35,668 nucleotides of DNA from Alistipes sp. CAG:514. GTDB taxonomy: Bacteria > Bacteroidota > Bacteroidia > Bacteroidales > UBA932. Position numbers and translations under genes: made by a program. Below are positions 1-7,245 of the stretch, piece by piece. Positions within the stretch are counted from its first letter, which is position 1; each line of letters begins with the position of its first letter. The notes beneath the pieces were generated by a model that worked only from the letters and a program-made list of their open reading frames with translations, had not been told where the DNA came from and did not search any database. Location of the stretch: assembly GCA_000431015.1 (NCBI GenBank), contig HF986015.1, positions 68,273 through 103,940 of the forward strand, in the 5' to 3' direction.

Positions 1-39
1 AAGAGCGGTATAGCTGTTTACATCAACAAGCTCGCGTAA
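1..39 (+). CDS. rpsT: 30S ribosomal protein bS20, C-terminal end only
   Basis: Only the last twelve codons are in the window, reading KSGIAVYINKLA and then TAA. This tail resembles the C-terminus of Bacteroidales bS20, which as I recall it ends in a similar lysine-rich stretch finishing INKLA. bS20 binds 16S rRNA in the body of the small subunit. An intrinsic terminator begins nine bases after the stop, consistent with a short monocistronic gene. The identification rests on very few residues, so another small basic protein is possible. Confidence 0.6.
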   Translation, partial: KSGIAVYINKLA

Positions 40-47
40 AGGAATAG

Positions 48-74
48 AAAGGCAGTCTCCCGAGGCTGCCTTTT
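48..74 (+). terminator. Intrinsic terminator after rpsT
   Basis: AAAGGCAGTCTC pairs with GAGGCTGCCTTT (one G-T wobble) and runs into TTTT. It lies nine bases after the rpsT stop and ten bases before the tRNA-Pro gene. Confidence 0.75.
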
Positions 75-83
75 AAGTCAACT

Positions 84-156
84 CGGGATGTAGCGCAGTT
101 GGTAGCGCACTACGTTCGGGACGTAGGGGTCGTCCGTTCGAGTCGGATCATCCCGA
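84..156 (+). tRNA. tRNA-Pro (anticodon CGG)
   Basis: A full cloverleaf can be drawn. The acceptor arms are CGGGATG (84-90) and CATCCCG (149-155) with discriminator A156. The D stem is GCGC/GCGC. The anticodon stem CTACG/CGTAG encloses the loop TTCGGGA, giving anticodon CGG. The T arm GTCCG-TTCGAGT-CGGAT has one wobble pair. CCA is not encoded. No obvious promoter lies in the few bases after the rpsT terminator, so it may depend on read-through. Confidence 0.95.
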
Positions 157-157
157 C

Positions 158-193
158 AAGAGGTTGGAGTTTCGCTCCAACCTCTTTCTTTTT
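158..193 (+). terminator. Intrinsic terminator after tRNA-Pro
   Basis: AGAGGTTGGAG pairs perfectly with CTCCAACCTCT around a TTTCG loop and is followed by TTCTTTTT. The T-rich tract is on the plus strand, so it ends tRNA-Pro transcription rather than the convergent GH20 gene, whose stop is at 210. Confidence 0.85.
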
Positions 194-209
194 CCGGCAA
201 TCCCGATCG

Positions 210-1811
210 TTACTCGACGATGGGACGATACGACACTTTCATCACTGTCAGTCTCGGCAACTGCTCCTCAAGTCTTGAGAGAAAATCTTCCCAGGCCTGA
301 TCACGGCCAACAGTCCAAGCCTTCTCTGCAAGCGCGACCGCCCGCGGGAAGGCCATGTAATGCATTCTCGCCTCAGACGGTATGAACTCACCCCAGATGT
401 TCCCCTGCATGCCTTTCACAAGTTTAGCCTGAGCCTCCGACAGATCATCCGGCACGACGGCACCCTCGTAGAGAGACTTCATGGTCTCATTATTCTGCGG
501 ATAATCAAAGTAGCAGAATGTTGTCGGGCAGCAGATGACCTCGTTGCCACCGGCTGTGGAACGCTGAACTACATCGGCGTGATAGCCCTGCCACCAGTTG
601 ACGATCGCCGTCGGCGAGACTCCCCCCTCAAGAATCTCATCCCAGCCGATAAGCCTCCTGCCATTGGCGTTGAAGAACTTCTCCATCTCCTTGGTGAACC
701 ATGACTGGAGTTCCTCAAGTCCTCCGAGGTTCTCCCTGCGTATCCTTTCCTGACAGAGAGGGCAGCCTTCCCATTTCTTGCGGCTGACCTCGTCACCTCC
801 GATCTCGGCGTAGGAGTAAGGGAAAAGACCGAAGACCTCCTTGAACACATCCTTGGCGAACTGTATTACCTTGTCACTGCCAAGACACAGAGGATCGGTG
901 CCGTCATGTCCGCAGCTAAGCCACGGGTAGCACTGCGTGGCCATCCAGTTGTGTCCCGGCATGTCGATTTCCGGAACCACATCTATACCACGCACCGCCG
1001 CATATTCAACAATCTCCCTTATGTCCTCCTGGGTGTAGTAGCCTCCGTACAAGGTCTTGCCGTCCACCTGGCGCAGATGCTCCTTTGGCAGACGCATCGC
1101 CGGGTCATGCTCATTGTCGGCCCTTTCCTCACAAGCCTTGTCAATATATTCATTCGCAGGATCCCTCCAGGCACCCTTGTCGGTGAGAAGAGGGTATTTC
1201 CTGATCTCGATTCTCCATGCCTGGGAGTCGATCAGGTGCCAATGGAATTTGGAGAATTTGTAGAGCGCCATAAGGTCAAGGAAATCCTTGGTCTCTTTCA
1301 CCGAATAGAAGTGGCGGGACGGGTCAAGCATCAATCCTCTCCACTCGTAGGCCGGCCTATCCTCGATCCTCACGACAGGCACCTTCCAGTCCACGCCTCG
1401 AAGCACCGACGCACTCTCGATCTGGTAAGGAAGAAGCTGGCGGAAGGTTGATATTCCGTGGACAATGCCCTTGTAGCCGGATGAGGTTATGGTGACTCCC
1501 TCCGCGTCAGAGACGAAAGAGTAGCTTTCATCCTCGGCGGACTCCGGAGCCGCAAGCACCAGCCTGACATCCCCTTTAATCCCTTTTTTCAACCTGATCT
1601 CAAACCCCGTCGCCGGAGCGAGTATCTCTTCCAGATAGGCGGCTGCCTTGGCGAGAGATTTGTCCGAATAGCTGATTGTCAGCGCTGAAGGAAGTGTGTA
1701 GCTTCCCTCGCCCTCGACAACGCGAGTTGGTTTGGGAATGACATTGACCGCGGCAAAGGCTTCCGAAACAAGGAAAAAGATCGCCGCAACGACAAGAGTA
1801 ATGCGTCTCAT
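210..1811 (-). CDS. Beta-N-acetylhexosaminidase, GH20, secreted
   Basis: A 533-residue protein with a hydrophobic signal peptide (about residues 1-20, cut near AFA-AV), so periplasmic or surface exposed. A small GH20b-type domain (about 22-150) precedes the GH20 barrel (about 155-510). Family landmarks include RGLMLDPSRHF, the WHLIDSQAWRIE segment, VVPEIDMPGH and the catalytic pair Asp340-Glu341 in EIGGDE. GH20 enzymes remove terminal beta-linked GlcNAc or GalNAc by substrate-assisted catalysis, in which the Asp orients the N-acetyl group and the Glu is the acid/base. Tryptophan motifs GWDEI and NWWQG later in the barrel fit the substrate pocket. The residue opening the usual HxGGDE motif is Glu rather than His. 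The gene starts 26 bases after the tRNA-Ser terminator; I see no clear promoter. Exact substrate unknown. Confidence 0.93.
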   Translation of the reverse strand: MRRITLVVAAIFFLVSEAFAAVNVIPKPTRVVEGEGSYTLPSALTISYSDKSLAKAAAYLEEILAPATGFEIRLKKGIKGDVRLVLAAPESAEDESYSFVSDAEGVTITSSGYKGIVHGISTFRQLLPYQIESASVLRGVDWKVPVVRIEDRPAYEWRGLMLDPSRHFYSVKETKDFLDLMALYKFSKFHWHLIDSQAWRIEIRKYPLLTDKGAWRDPANEYIDKACEERADNEHDPAMRLPKEHLRQVDGKTLYGGYYTQEDIREIVEYAAVRGIDVVPEIDMPGHNWMATQCYPWLSCGHDGTDPLCLGSDKVIQFAKDVFKEVFGLFPYSYAEIGGDEVSRKKWEGCPLCQERIRRENLGGLEELQSWFTKEMEKFFNANGRRLIGWDEILEGGVSPTAIVNWWQGYHADVVQRSTAGGNEVICCPTTFCYFDYPQNNETMKSLYEGAVVPDDLSEAQAKLVKGMQGNIWGEFIPSEARMHYMAFPRAVALAEKAWTVGRDQAWEDFLSRLEEQLPRLTVMKVSYRPIVE

Positions 1812-1836
1812 GCTTAAAATAATGATTGATTAGTAC

Positions 1837-1864
1837 GAAAAAGCCCAGCGCCATGCACTGAGCT
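1837..1864 (-). terminator. Intrinsic terminator after tRNA-Ser
   Basis: On the minus strand AGCTCAGTGC pairs with GCGCTGGGCT (two G-T wobbles) around ATG and is followed by TTTTT. It sits between the end of tRNA-Ser and the start of the GH20 gene. Confidence 0.75.
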
Positions 1865-1879
1865 TCAATTTGTTTTCCG

Positions 1880-1964
1880 CGGAGAGGGAGGGATTCGAAC
1901 CCCCGGAGCCTCGCAGCTCAACAGTTTTCAAGACTGCCGTAATCGACCACTCTACCACCTCTCC
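1880..1964 (-). tRNA. tRNA-Ser (anticodon TGA)
   Basis: The minus strand folds as a class II tRNA with a long variable arm. Acceptor GGAGAGG (1964-1958) pairs with CCTCTCC (1887-1881), with discriminator G at 1880. The anticodon loop CTTGAAA gives TGA. The variable arm (TTGAGCTGCGAGGCTC region) and the T loop GGTTCGAATCC fit serine tRNA. CCA is not encoded. A consensus promoter lies upstream and a terminator downstream, so it is an independent unit. Confidence 0.96.
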
Positions 1965-2045
1965 AGACTTTGTAACCGTCAGAAACTTACTTGCCGGATC
2001 CTCGGCGACTTTCAACGCTTACTTGATCCCGATGATTCGGGGATG

Positions 2046-2076
2046 CAAAGGTAAATAAAAAAATCTGTTCGGCAAA
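2046..2076 (-). promoter_or_regulatory. Bacteroidota-type promoter for tRNA-Ser
   Basis: On the minus strand TTTG (2076-2073), a 19-base spacer and TACCTTTG (2053-2046) match the TTTG/TAnnTTTG promoter of Bacteroidota. The -33 element lies inside the stem of the lspA terminator. The tRNA 5' end at 1964 leaves a leader of about 75 nt, which contains a small CCCGA/TCGGG hairpin. Confidence 0.65.
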
Positions 2077-2102
2077 AATATTCGTAACTATTTTTGCCGA
2101 AC
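2056..2102 (-). terminator. Intrinsic terminator of the ileS-dksA-lspA operon
   Basis: GTTCGGCAAAAATA (2067-2080) is a perfect 14-bp inverted repeat with TATTTTTGCCGAAC (2089-2102). On the minus strand it is followed by AGATTTTTTT. It lies ten bases after the lspA stop. Confidence 0.85.
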
Positions 2103-2112
2103 GGAATGAATC

Positions 2113-2751
2113 TCAGTGAGTGTCGGAGGACGCTGGCGCCTCGCGGGTGAAGAAACGGTTCTGGAAAAGGATCAGATAGAATGCACCTACTGTGACGCAG
2201 CTGTCGGCGAAATTGAAGACAGGGGCGAAGAACAGCAGACGCTCCCCTCCTACGAACGGAACCCAGGCGGGCCAGGTCGTGTCTATCAGCGGGAAGTAGA
2301 ACATGTCCACAACGCGTCCGAACATCAATGGGGCGTAGTCGAAAATCACGCCGTAGAACAAGCTGTCGATGATGTTGCCGAAAGCGCCGGCGGTGATCAT
2401 CGTAAGACCCACCAGCACCCCGGCAGGAACCGCCGGCTTGCCATCAGGCAAGAGCGCCGGCTTGCCGGACGAGTCAACAGACTTGCGGGCAAGTGACGCG
2501 ATCCACCAGCAGAGTACCCCGAAAAGGGCTATTCTGAAAAAAGAAAGCAGAAATTTCCCGACAGCACCGCCGAACTTCATCCCGAAGGCCATGCCTTCAT
2601 TCTCGATGAAGAATATCTGGAACCAGTTCCCGATCACGCTGAAATGTTCGCCTATCTGCATGTTCGTCTTGACCAGGATCTTGATGACCTGGTCAATGAC
2701 GACAAGTATGACTCCTAAGATCAGGAGACGCTTAGCCTTGGAAATCTTCAC
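2113..2751 (-). CDS. lspA: Lipoprotein signal peptidase (signal peptidase II)
   Basis: A 212-residue inner-membrane aspartyl protease that cuts prolipoprotein signal peptides just before the lipid-modified cysteine. Membrane segments lie at about residues 8-27, 64-86, 112-134 and 178-197. Family motifs are present: VIDQ near residue 19, NEGMAFG at 51, GNIID at 125, and the two catalytic aspartates Asp149 (VVD) and Asp183 (FNFAD). The start is GTG at 2751, whose G is also the last base of the upstream gene's TAG (TAGTG), so translation is probably coupled. A 20-residue proline- and glycine-rich insert with two GKPA units lies between membrane segments 2 and 3, making it longer than typical relatives. 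It should process the lipoproteins encoded elsewhere in the window. Confidence 0.95.
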   Translation of the reverse strand: MKISKAKRLLILGVILVVIDQVIKILVKTNMQIGEHFSVIGNWFQIFFIENEGMAFGMKFGGAVGKFLLSFFRIALFGVLCWWIASLARKSVDSSGKPALLPDGKPAVPAGVLVGLTMITAGAFGNIIDSLFYGVIFDYAPLMFGRVVDMFYFPLIDTTWPAWVPFVGGERLLFFAPVFNFADSCVTVGAFYLILFQNRFFTREAPASSDTH

Positions 2752-3182
2752 TAGTTCTGTCCTTTCTTAGCAAGCATTTCCTTAGCCTCGACTGTAAGCG
2801 TGGCATGAGGAACCAATCTGAGTCTTTCCTTAGGAATAAGTTTGCCCGTCTCACGGCATATTCCATAGGTCTTGTTCTCAATGCGCACCAAGGCGGCCTC
2901 AAGGTTCTGGATGAACTTGTATTGCCTCTGGGCGAGTTGGCTGGCCTCCTCCTTCGAAAGTTGGTAAGCGCCATCGTCCTCGACCGTCTTGAAAGACGGC
3001 GTGGTGTCCTCAATGTCGTTGCTTCCGTTGTGCATAATCACCCTGCGGAGGGTGTTATACTCCTTCCTCGCCTTGTCAAGCATCTCATTGATGATGGACC
3101 TGAATTCCTCCAACTCCTCATCACTGTACCGCACCTTCCTCACTTCAGAAGAAGCAGCGTTTTCTTTGATTAACTCTGACAT
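2751..3182 (-). CDS. TraR/DksA-family protein lacking the zinc-finger cysteines
   Basis: A 143-residue protein with a charged N-terminal helical region, a central coiled-coil-like stretch (about 25-105) and the DksA/TraR C-terminal signature YGICRETGKLIPKERL (about 109-124). DksA proteins insert a coiled coil into the secondary channel of RNA polymerase and, with ppGpp, tune rRNA and amino-acid promoters. Of the four cysteines of the usual C4 zinc finger only the first remains; the others are Thr, Leu/Thr and Ala. Such degenerate forms are usual in Bacteroidota. The gene is between ileS (26 bases upstream) and lspA (one-base overlap), an order I associate with this phylum. The precise role is inferred from family only. 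Confidence 0.85.
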   Translation of the reverse strand: MSELIKENAASSEVRKVRYSDEELEEFRSIINEMLDKARKEYNTLRRVIMHNGSNDIEDTTPSFKTVEDDGAYQLSKEEASQLAQRQYKFIQNLEAALVRIENKTYGICRETGKLIPKERLRLVPHATLTVEAKEMLAKKGQN

Positions 3183-3208
3183 TGTATGAATATTTATAGG
3201 TCAAAAAA

Positions 3209-6200
3209 TTATCTTGACAGCACCATCCTCACGGCGCCATCGTCCCACTCGACATCGAGAGCCCCTTCCGGAGCGGTCTCGCCAAGCGTGATGGAAAGCG
3301 CCAGAGTCTGGGCCGCAATGTAGTCTTTGTAGTCCGCCATCGCGGAGCCTATCTCCTCCCTGGCGGCACCGTCGGCGAAGATCCTTACCTCAATCTTGTC
3401 AGTCACCTCGAAGCCGCTGTCCTTCCTGAGGTTCTGGATCCTGTTGATGAGCTCGCGGGCCACACCCTCCTTCTTCAGATCCTCGGAGATCTGGATGTCA
3501 AGGGCGATGGTCAGCTGACCCTCGGTGGCGACAAGCCAGCCCGGCATGTCCTCGGACGAGATCTCGTAGTCACCCGGCTTCAGCTCGACGACTCCGGACG
3601 GAAGCGTGACAGAATATGCCGCGCCGGCAGCCTCGGCGTTCTGGATGGCGGAGATGGTGGCCTGGTCAAATCCGGCGAACGCACCGGCGATCTCCTTCAT
3701 CTGCTTGCCGTAGACCTTTCCGAGAGTCTTGAAGTTAGGCTTGATCTTCTTGGTGATGATGCCGGTGGTGTCCGAGATGAACTCGGCCTCCTTGACATTC
3801 ACCTCGTTGAGAATGATGTCCTTCACCTGTCCGAGCTGCTCCCTCACCTTGGCGGAGATCACAGGGATGATGAGCTTCTGGAGCGGCTGGCGCACCTTGA
3901 TGGAAACCTTGCGGCGGAGAGCCAGCACCATCGAAGTGGCCTTCTGGGCGAGATCCATCCTCTCCTCAAGATCAGTGTCGATCACAGACTCGTCACAAGA
4001 CGGCATCGAGACGTAATGCACTGACTCAGAGCCATCCGGAACAAGATCAAGGTAGAGACGATCCATGTAGAACGGAGCGATCGGAGCGGAAAGCACAGCC
4101 ACATCGACCAGCACCTCATAGAGGGTCTGGTAAGCGGCCAGCTTGTCCTCATCCATCTTCCCTCCCCAGAAACGTTTCCTGTTCAGGCGGACGTACCAGT
4201 TGCTCAGGTCATCACACACGAAGTCCTGGATCATACGTCCTGCGGAAGTGATGTCATAGTCCTCATACGAAGCCACAACCTTCTTCTTCAAGGAGTTAAG
4301 CAGAGAAATGATCCAACGGTCAATCTCCGGTCTCTTGGAATATTCCACCTTCGCCGCCTTAGGGTCGAATCCGTCCACATTGGCGTAGAGGGCGAAGAAT
4401 GAATAGGTGTTGTAGAGGGTTCCGAAGAATTTCCTGCGGACCTCATCCACACCGGCCTCGTCAAACTTAAGGTTGTCCCAAGGCTGGGCGTTGGTCAGCA
4501 TGTACCATCTCAGGGCGTCGGCTCCGTACTTGTCAAGCTCCTCGAACGGATCCACGGCGTTACCCAGACGCTTGCTCATCTTGTTGCCGTTCTTGTCCAG
4601 AACAAGACCGTTGGAAATCACCGTCTTATAGGCAGGAGTGCCGCTGACCATCGTGTGGATGGCGTGCAGCGTGTAGAACCAGCCTCTGGTCTGATCGACC
4701 CCCTCGGCGATGAAGTCCGCGGTGCAGCCGAACTTCGGAGAGTTCAGCCCGCGGAGTCCTTCCTGGGCGTAAGGCATGGCTCCGGAATCGAACCAGACAT
4801 CGATGAGATCCGTCTCGCGGGTCATCTTCTTGCCGGAAGGACTCACAAGAAATATGTTGTCCACATAAGGCCTGTGAAGATCGATCCTGTCGTAGTTCTC
4901 CTTGCTCATGTCCTTCGGATCGAAACCATTGTCCTTGAGCGGATTGCTTGTCATGAATCCGACTTCCACAGCCTTGTCGATCTCGGTGTAGAGCTGTGCG
5001 ATCGTGCCGATGCAGATCTCCTCCTTTCCGTCCTCGGTGCGCCAGATTGGAAGCGGTGTGCCCCAGAAACGGCTGCGGCTGAGATTCCAGTCCTGGATAT
5101 TCTCAAGCCACTGGCCGAAACGTCCCGTACCGGTGGACTCCGGCTTCCAGGTGATCGTCTTGTTCAGAGCGACCATCTCGTCCTTGACAGCCGTGGTCTT
5201 GATGAACCAGGCGTCGAGAGGATAATAGAGGACAGGTTTGTCGGTTCTCCAGCTGTGAGGATAGCTGTGGGTCTGCTTCTGGATCCTGAACGCCCTGCCG
5301 TCCATCTTCATCATCATGCAAAGGTCGATGTCGAGGGTCGGAGCGTCAGCCGGAAGAGAGTCATCAAAAGCATTCTTCACATAGCGGCCGGAATATTCCT
5401 TATAAGAAGGGTCCACGTGTGTGCGGACATATTCAGGATCAAGGTCTTCGATCGGGTAGAAGCGTCCGTCGTGGTCCACCTGGGCCTGCCGTTTGCCGTC
5501 CTTGTCAAGAACCATCATTCCCGGCACACCGTAGTTGGCGGCGACTTTCTTGTCATCCGCACCGAAGGTAGGAGCGATGTGAACGACTCCGGTACCGTCC
5601 TCGGTCGTGACATAGTCTCCGGAGATTACCCTGAACGGCTCCCCTTCCTCGATCGGCCGGAACCAAGGAATCAGCTGCTTGTAGCGGATTCCGACAAGGT
5701 CAGCGCCCTTGAACGAACCGTCAAGCACCTTGTAAGGAACGAGTTTGTCGCCTGGCTTGTAGTTCTCAAGCGGAATGTCGGCGGCCTTAGGATTGAACCA
5801 GGCGCCCACCAAATCCTTGGCCAGCACGTAAATGGCCTCCTTTCCCGTGTATGGGTTGAAAGAAAGGACACGGACATATTCATACTTCGGTCCCACGCAG
5901 AGCGCCGTGTTTGAAGGAAGGGTCCACGGGGTTGTCGTCCATGCGAGGAAATATACCGGGAAGGCCTCCGTCCCGAAGAGCGGCTGCGACTTTCCGTCCT
6001 TGATGACCTCGAACTGGACGGTGGCGGTCGTGTCGGTCACATCCTTGTAGCAGCCCGGCTGGTTGAGCTCGTGCGAGCTGAGACCGGTACCGTCCGACGG
6101 GGAATATGGCTGGATCGAGTACCCCTTGTAGAGAAGCCCCTTGTCGTAGATCTTCTTCAGAAGGTACCACAAGGTCTCTATGTAGCGGTTGTCATAGGTG

Positions 6201-6646
6201 ATGTACGGATCCTTCATGTCCACCCAGTAGCCGACACGCTCGGTCATGTTCTCCCACTCGGCGGTGTACTTCATCACCTCGCTGCGGCAGGTCCTGTTAT
6301 ATTCCTCGACCGAGATCTTCGTCCCGATGTCATCCTTGTGGATCCCGAGCTTCTTCTCCACGCCGATCTCCACAGGGAGTCCGTGGGTGTCCCATCCGGC
6401 GCGGCGGTTCACCTTGTAGCCGGACTGGGTCTTGAACCGGCAGATCGCATCCTTGATGGAACGCGCCATGACATGATGGATCCCCGGCTTGCCGTTGGCG
6501 GAAGGCGGTCCCTCGAAGAATATGAACTCGGGCGCGCCCTCCCTGACCTCAAGGGATTTCTCAAACGCGTGATTCTTTTTCCATCTCTCGAGAACCTCAT
6601 TCCCGACAGAAACCAGATCAAGGCCTTTGTACTCTTTGAATGTCAT
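3209..6646 (-). CDS. ileS: Isoleucine--tRNA ligase, type 2-like with GxHH signature
   Basis: A 1145-residue class I aminoacyl-tRNA synthetase that charges tRNA-Ile in the cytoplasm. In order: catalytic N-terminal region with GPPSANGKPGIHH (about 46-58), AGWDTHGLPVE (about 84-94), a large editing (CP1) insertion containing AWTTTPWTLPSN and GTGVVHIAPTFGADD, then WFDSGAMPYAQ, KMSKR at 689-693, and an anticodon-binding C-terminal half. No C-terminal zinc-finger cysteine cluster is visible. Length, motifs and absent zinc finger resemble the eukaryote-like type 2 IleRS. The usual HxGH adenylate motif reads Gly55-Ile-His57-His58, that is, first and third residues swapped. The gene heads the operon ileS-dksA-lspA and has a strong consensus promoter and a hairpin in its leader. 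Confidence 0.97.
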   Translation of the reverse strand: MTFKEYKGLDLVSVGNEVLERWKKNHAFEKSLEVREGAPEFIFFEGPPSANGKPGIHHVMARSIKDAICRFKTQSGYKVNRRAGWDTHGLPVEIGVEKKLGIHKDDIGTKISVEEYNRTCRSEVMKYTAEWENMTERVGYWVDMKDPYITYDNRYIETLWYLLKKIYDKGLLYKGYSIQPYSPSDGTGLSSHELNQPGCYKDVTDTTATVQFEVIKDGKSQPLFGTEAFPVYFLAWTTTPWTLPSNTALCVGPKYEYVRVLSFNPYTGKEAIYVLAKDLVGAWFNPKAADIPLENYKPGDKLVPYKVLDGSFKGADLVGIRYKQLIPWFRPIEEGEPFRVISGDYVTTEDGTGVVHIAPTFGADDKKVAANYGVPGMMVLDKDGKRQAQVDHDGRFYPIEDLDPEYVRTHVDPSYKEYSGRYVKNAFDDSLPADAPTLDIDLCMMMKMDGRAFRIQKQTHSYPHSWRTDKPVLYYPLDAWFIKTTAVKDEMVALNKTITWKPESTGTGRFGQWLENIQDWNLSRSRFWGTPLPIWRTEDGKEEICIGTIAQLYTEIDKAVEVGFMTSNPLKDNGFDPKDMSKENYDRIDLHRPYVDNIFLVSPSGKKMTRETDLIDVWFDSGAMPYAQEGLRGLNSPKFGCTADFIAEGVDQTRGWFYTLHAIHTMVSGTPAYKTVISNGLVLDKNGNKMSKRLGNAVDPFEELDKYGADALRWYMLTNAQPWDNLKFDEAGVDEVRRKFFGTLYNTYSFFALYANVDGFDPKAAKVEYSKRPEIDRWIISLLNSLKKKVVASYEDYDITSAGRMIQDFVCDDLSNWYVRLNRKRFWGGKMDEDKLAAYQTLYEVLVDVAVLSAPIAPFYMDRLYLDLVPDGSESVHYVSMPSCDESVIDTDLEERMDLAQKATSMVLALRRKVSIKVRQPLQKLIIPVISAKVREQLGQVKDIILNEVNVKEAEFISDTTGIITKKIKPNFKTLGKVYGKQMKEIAGAFAGFDQATISAIQNAEAAGAAYSVTLPSGVVELKPGDYEISSEDMPGWLVATEGQLTIALDIQISEDLKKEGVARELINRIQNLRKDSGFEVTDKIEVRIFADGAAREEIGSAMADYKDYIAAQTLALSITLGETAPEGALDVEWDDGAVRMVLSR

Positions 6647-6664
6647 AATTTTCTTTCTATTTTT

Positions 6665-6697
6665 GCATCAGAAAAAACATCGGTACGAATCTGATGC
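6665..6697 (-). other. Hairpin in the ileS leader
   Basis: GCATCAGA (6665-6672) and TCTGATGC (6690-6697) form a perfect 8-bp stem with a 17-base loop, wholly within the predicted 5' untranslated region of ileS. On the minus strand it is followed by AAAAATAG rather than a T run, so it is not a terminator. It could influence translation or stability. It does not look like a T-box. Confidence 0.4.
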
Positions 6698-6708
6698 AAT
6701 CAAGTTTG

Positions 6709-6740
6709 CAAAGATAGTTATTTCCATGTTTTTTATCAAA
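6709..6740 (-). promoter_or_regulatory. Bacteroidota-type promoter for ileS operon
   Basis: On the minus strand TTTG (6740-6737), a 20-base spacer and TATCTTTG (6716-6709) fit the phylum consensus exactly. Transcription should begin near 6702, leaving a leader of about 55 nt. The divergent cvpA-like gene starts only a few bases beyond the -33 element, so its own promoter must overlap this site; CAAGTTTG at 6701-6708 is a weak plus-strand candidate. Confidence 0.75.
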
Positions 6741-6750
6741 TCCGATGACG

Positions 6751-7245
6751 ATGAACTTTATAGACATCACCATACTCCTATGCTGTGTCCCAGCCATATT
6801 CCGCGGACTGTCCAAAGGATTCATAGCCCAGGCTGCCGCCCTTGTGGCCCTGGTGCTGGGGGCATGGATGTCATTCCATTTCTCGAGCACCGTCGTCGAA
6901 TGGATAAGACCGGCGATGGATGTCTCCCCTGTGATACTCCAGGTCATAGCCTTCACACTGATCCTGATGGCCGTTTTCCTTGCGTTGACACTGGCAGGCA
7001 AGGCGCTTGAGGGACTGGTGAAAGTGGTGATGCTGGGATGGCTGAACAAACTTCTCGGCGTGGCGTTTTCCTTGCTGAAGGTCATTCTGGCCATCGGACT
7101 TGTCATCCTGCTCATCGACACTGTGACGCACGCGCTGGAGATCGACTGCTCGAAGACGACCGCGGAATCACTCCTCTACAATCCGATCAAAAGCTTCGCC
7201 GACGTGTTTTTCCCTTACATAAAAGAATTGATATTCAATAAATAA
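6751..7245 (+). CDS. CvpA-family inner-membrane protein
   Basis: About 164 residues and mostly hydrophobic, with four likely membrane segments (about 4-22, 26-45, 63-86 and 98-122) and a soluble tail ending PYIKELIFNK. The opening NFIDITILLCCVPAIFRG followed by SKGFI matches the CvpA/colicin V production family, a conserved membrane family of unsettled biochemical role (E. coli CvpA is needed for colicin V production). I prefer the ATG at 6751 because relatives begin at that point; another in-frame ATG is at 6745. It is first in a run with tsaB, rpiB and truB, and its TAA overlaps the tsaB ATG by one base (TAATG). Confidence 0.85.
   Translation: MNFIDITILLCCVPAIFRGLSKGFIAQAAALVALVLGAWMSFHFSSTVVEWIRPAMDVSPVILQVIAFTLILMAVFLALTLAGKALEGLVKVVMLGWLNKLLGVAFSLLKVILAIGLVILLIDTVTHALEIDCSKTTAESLLYNPIKSFADVFFPYIKELIFNK

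Noticed and set aside
1830..2058. Small open frames across the tRNA-Ser locus on both strands
   Set aside because: They translate the tRNA gene and its leader; the cloverleaf explains the conservation.
4655..5914. A 419-codon open frame on the plus strand, antisense to ileS
   Set aside because: It lies wholly inside the unmistakable ileS gene; the high GC content keeps antisense frames open, and the translation shows no recognisable domain.
6665..6697. T-box riboswitch before ileS
   Set aside because: The leader is only about 55 nt, with no specifier loop, T-box sequence or antiterminator/terminator pair.
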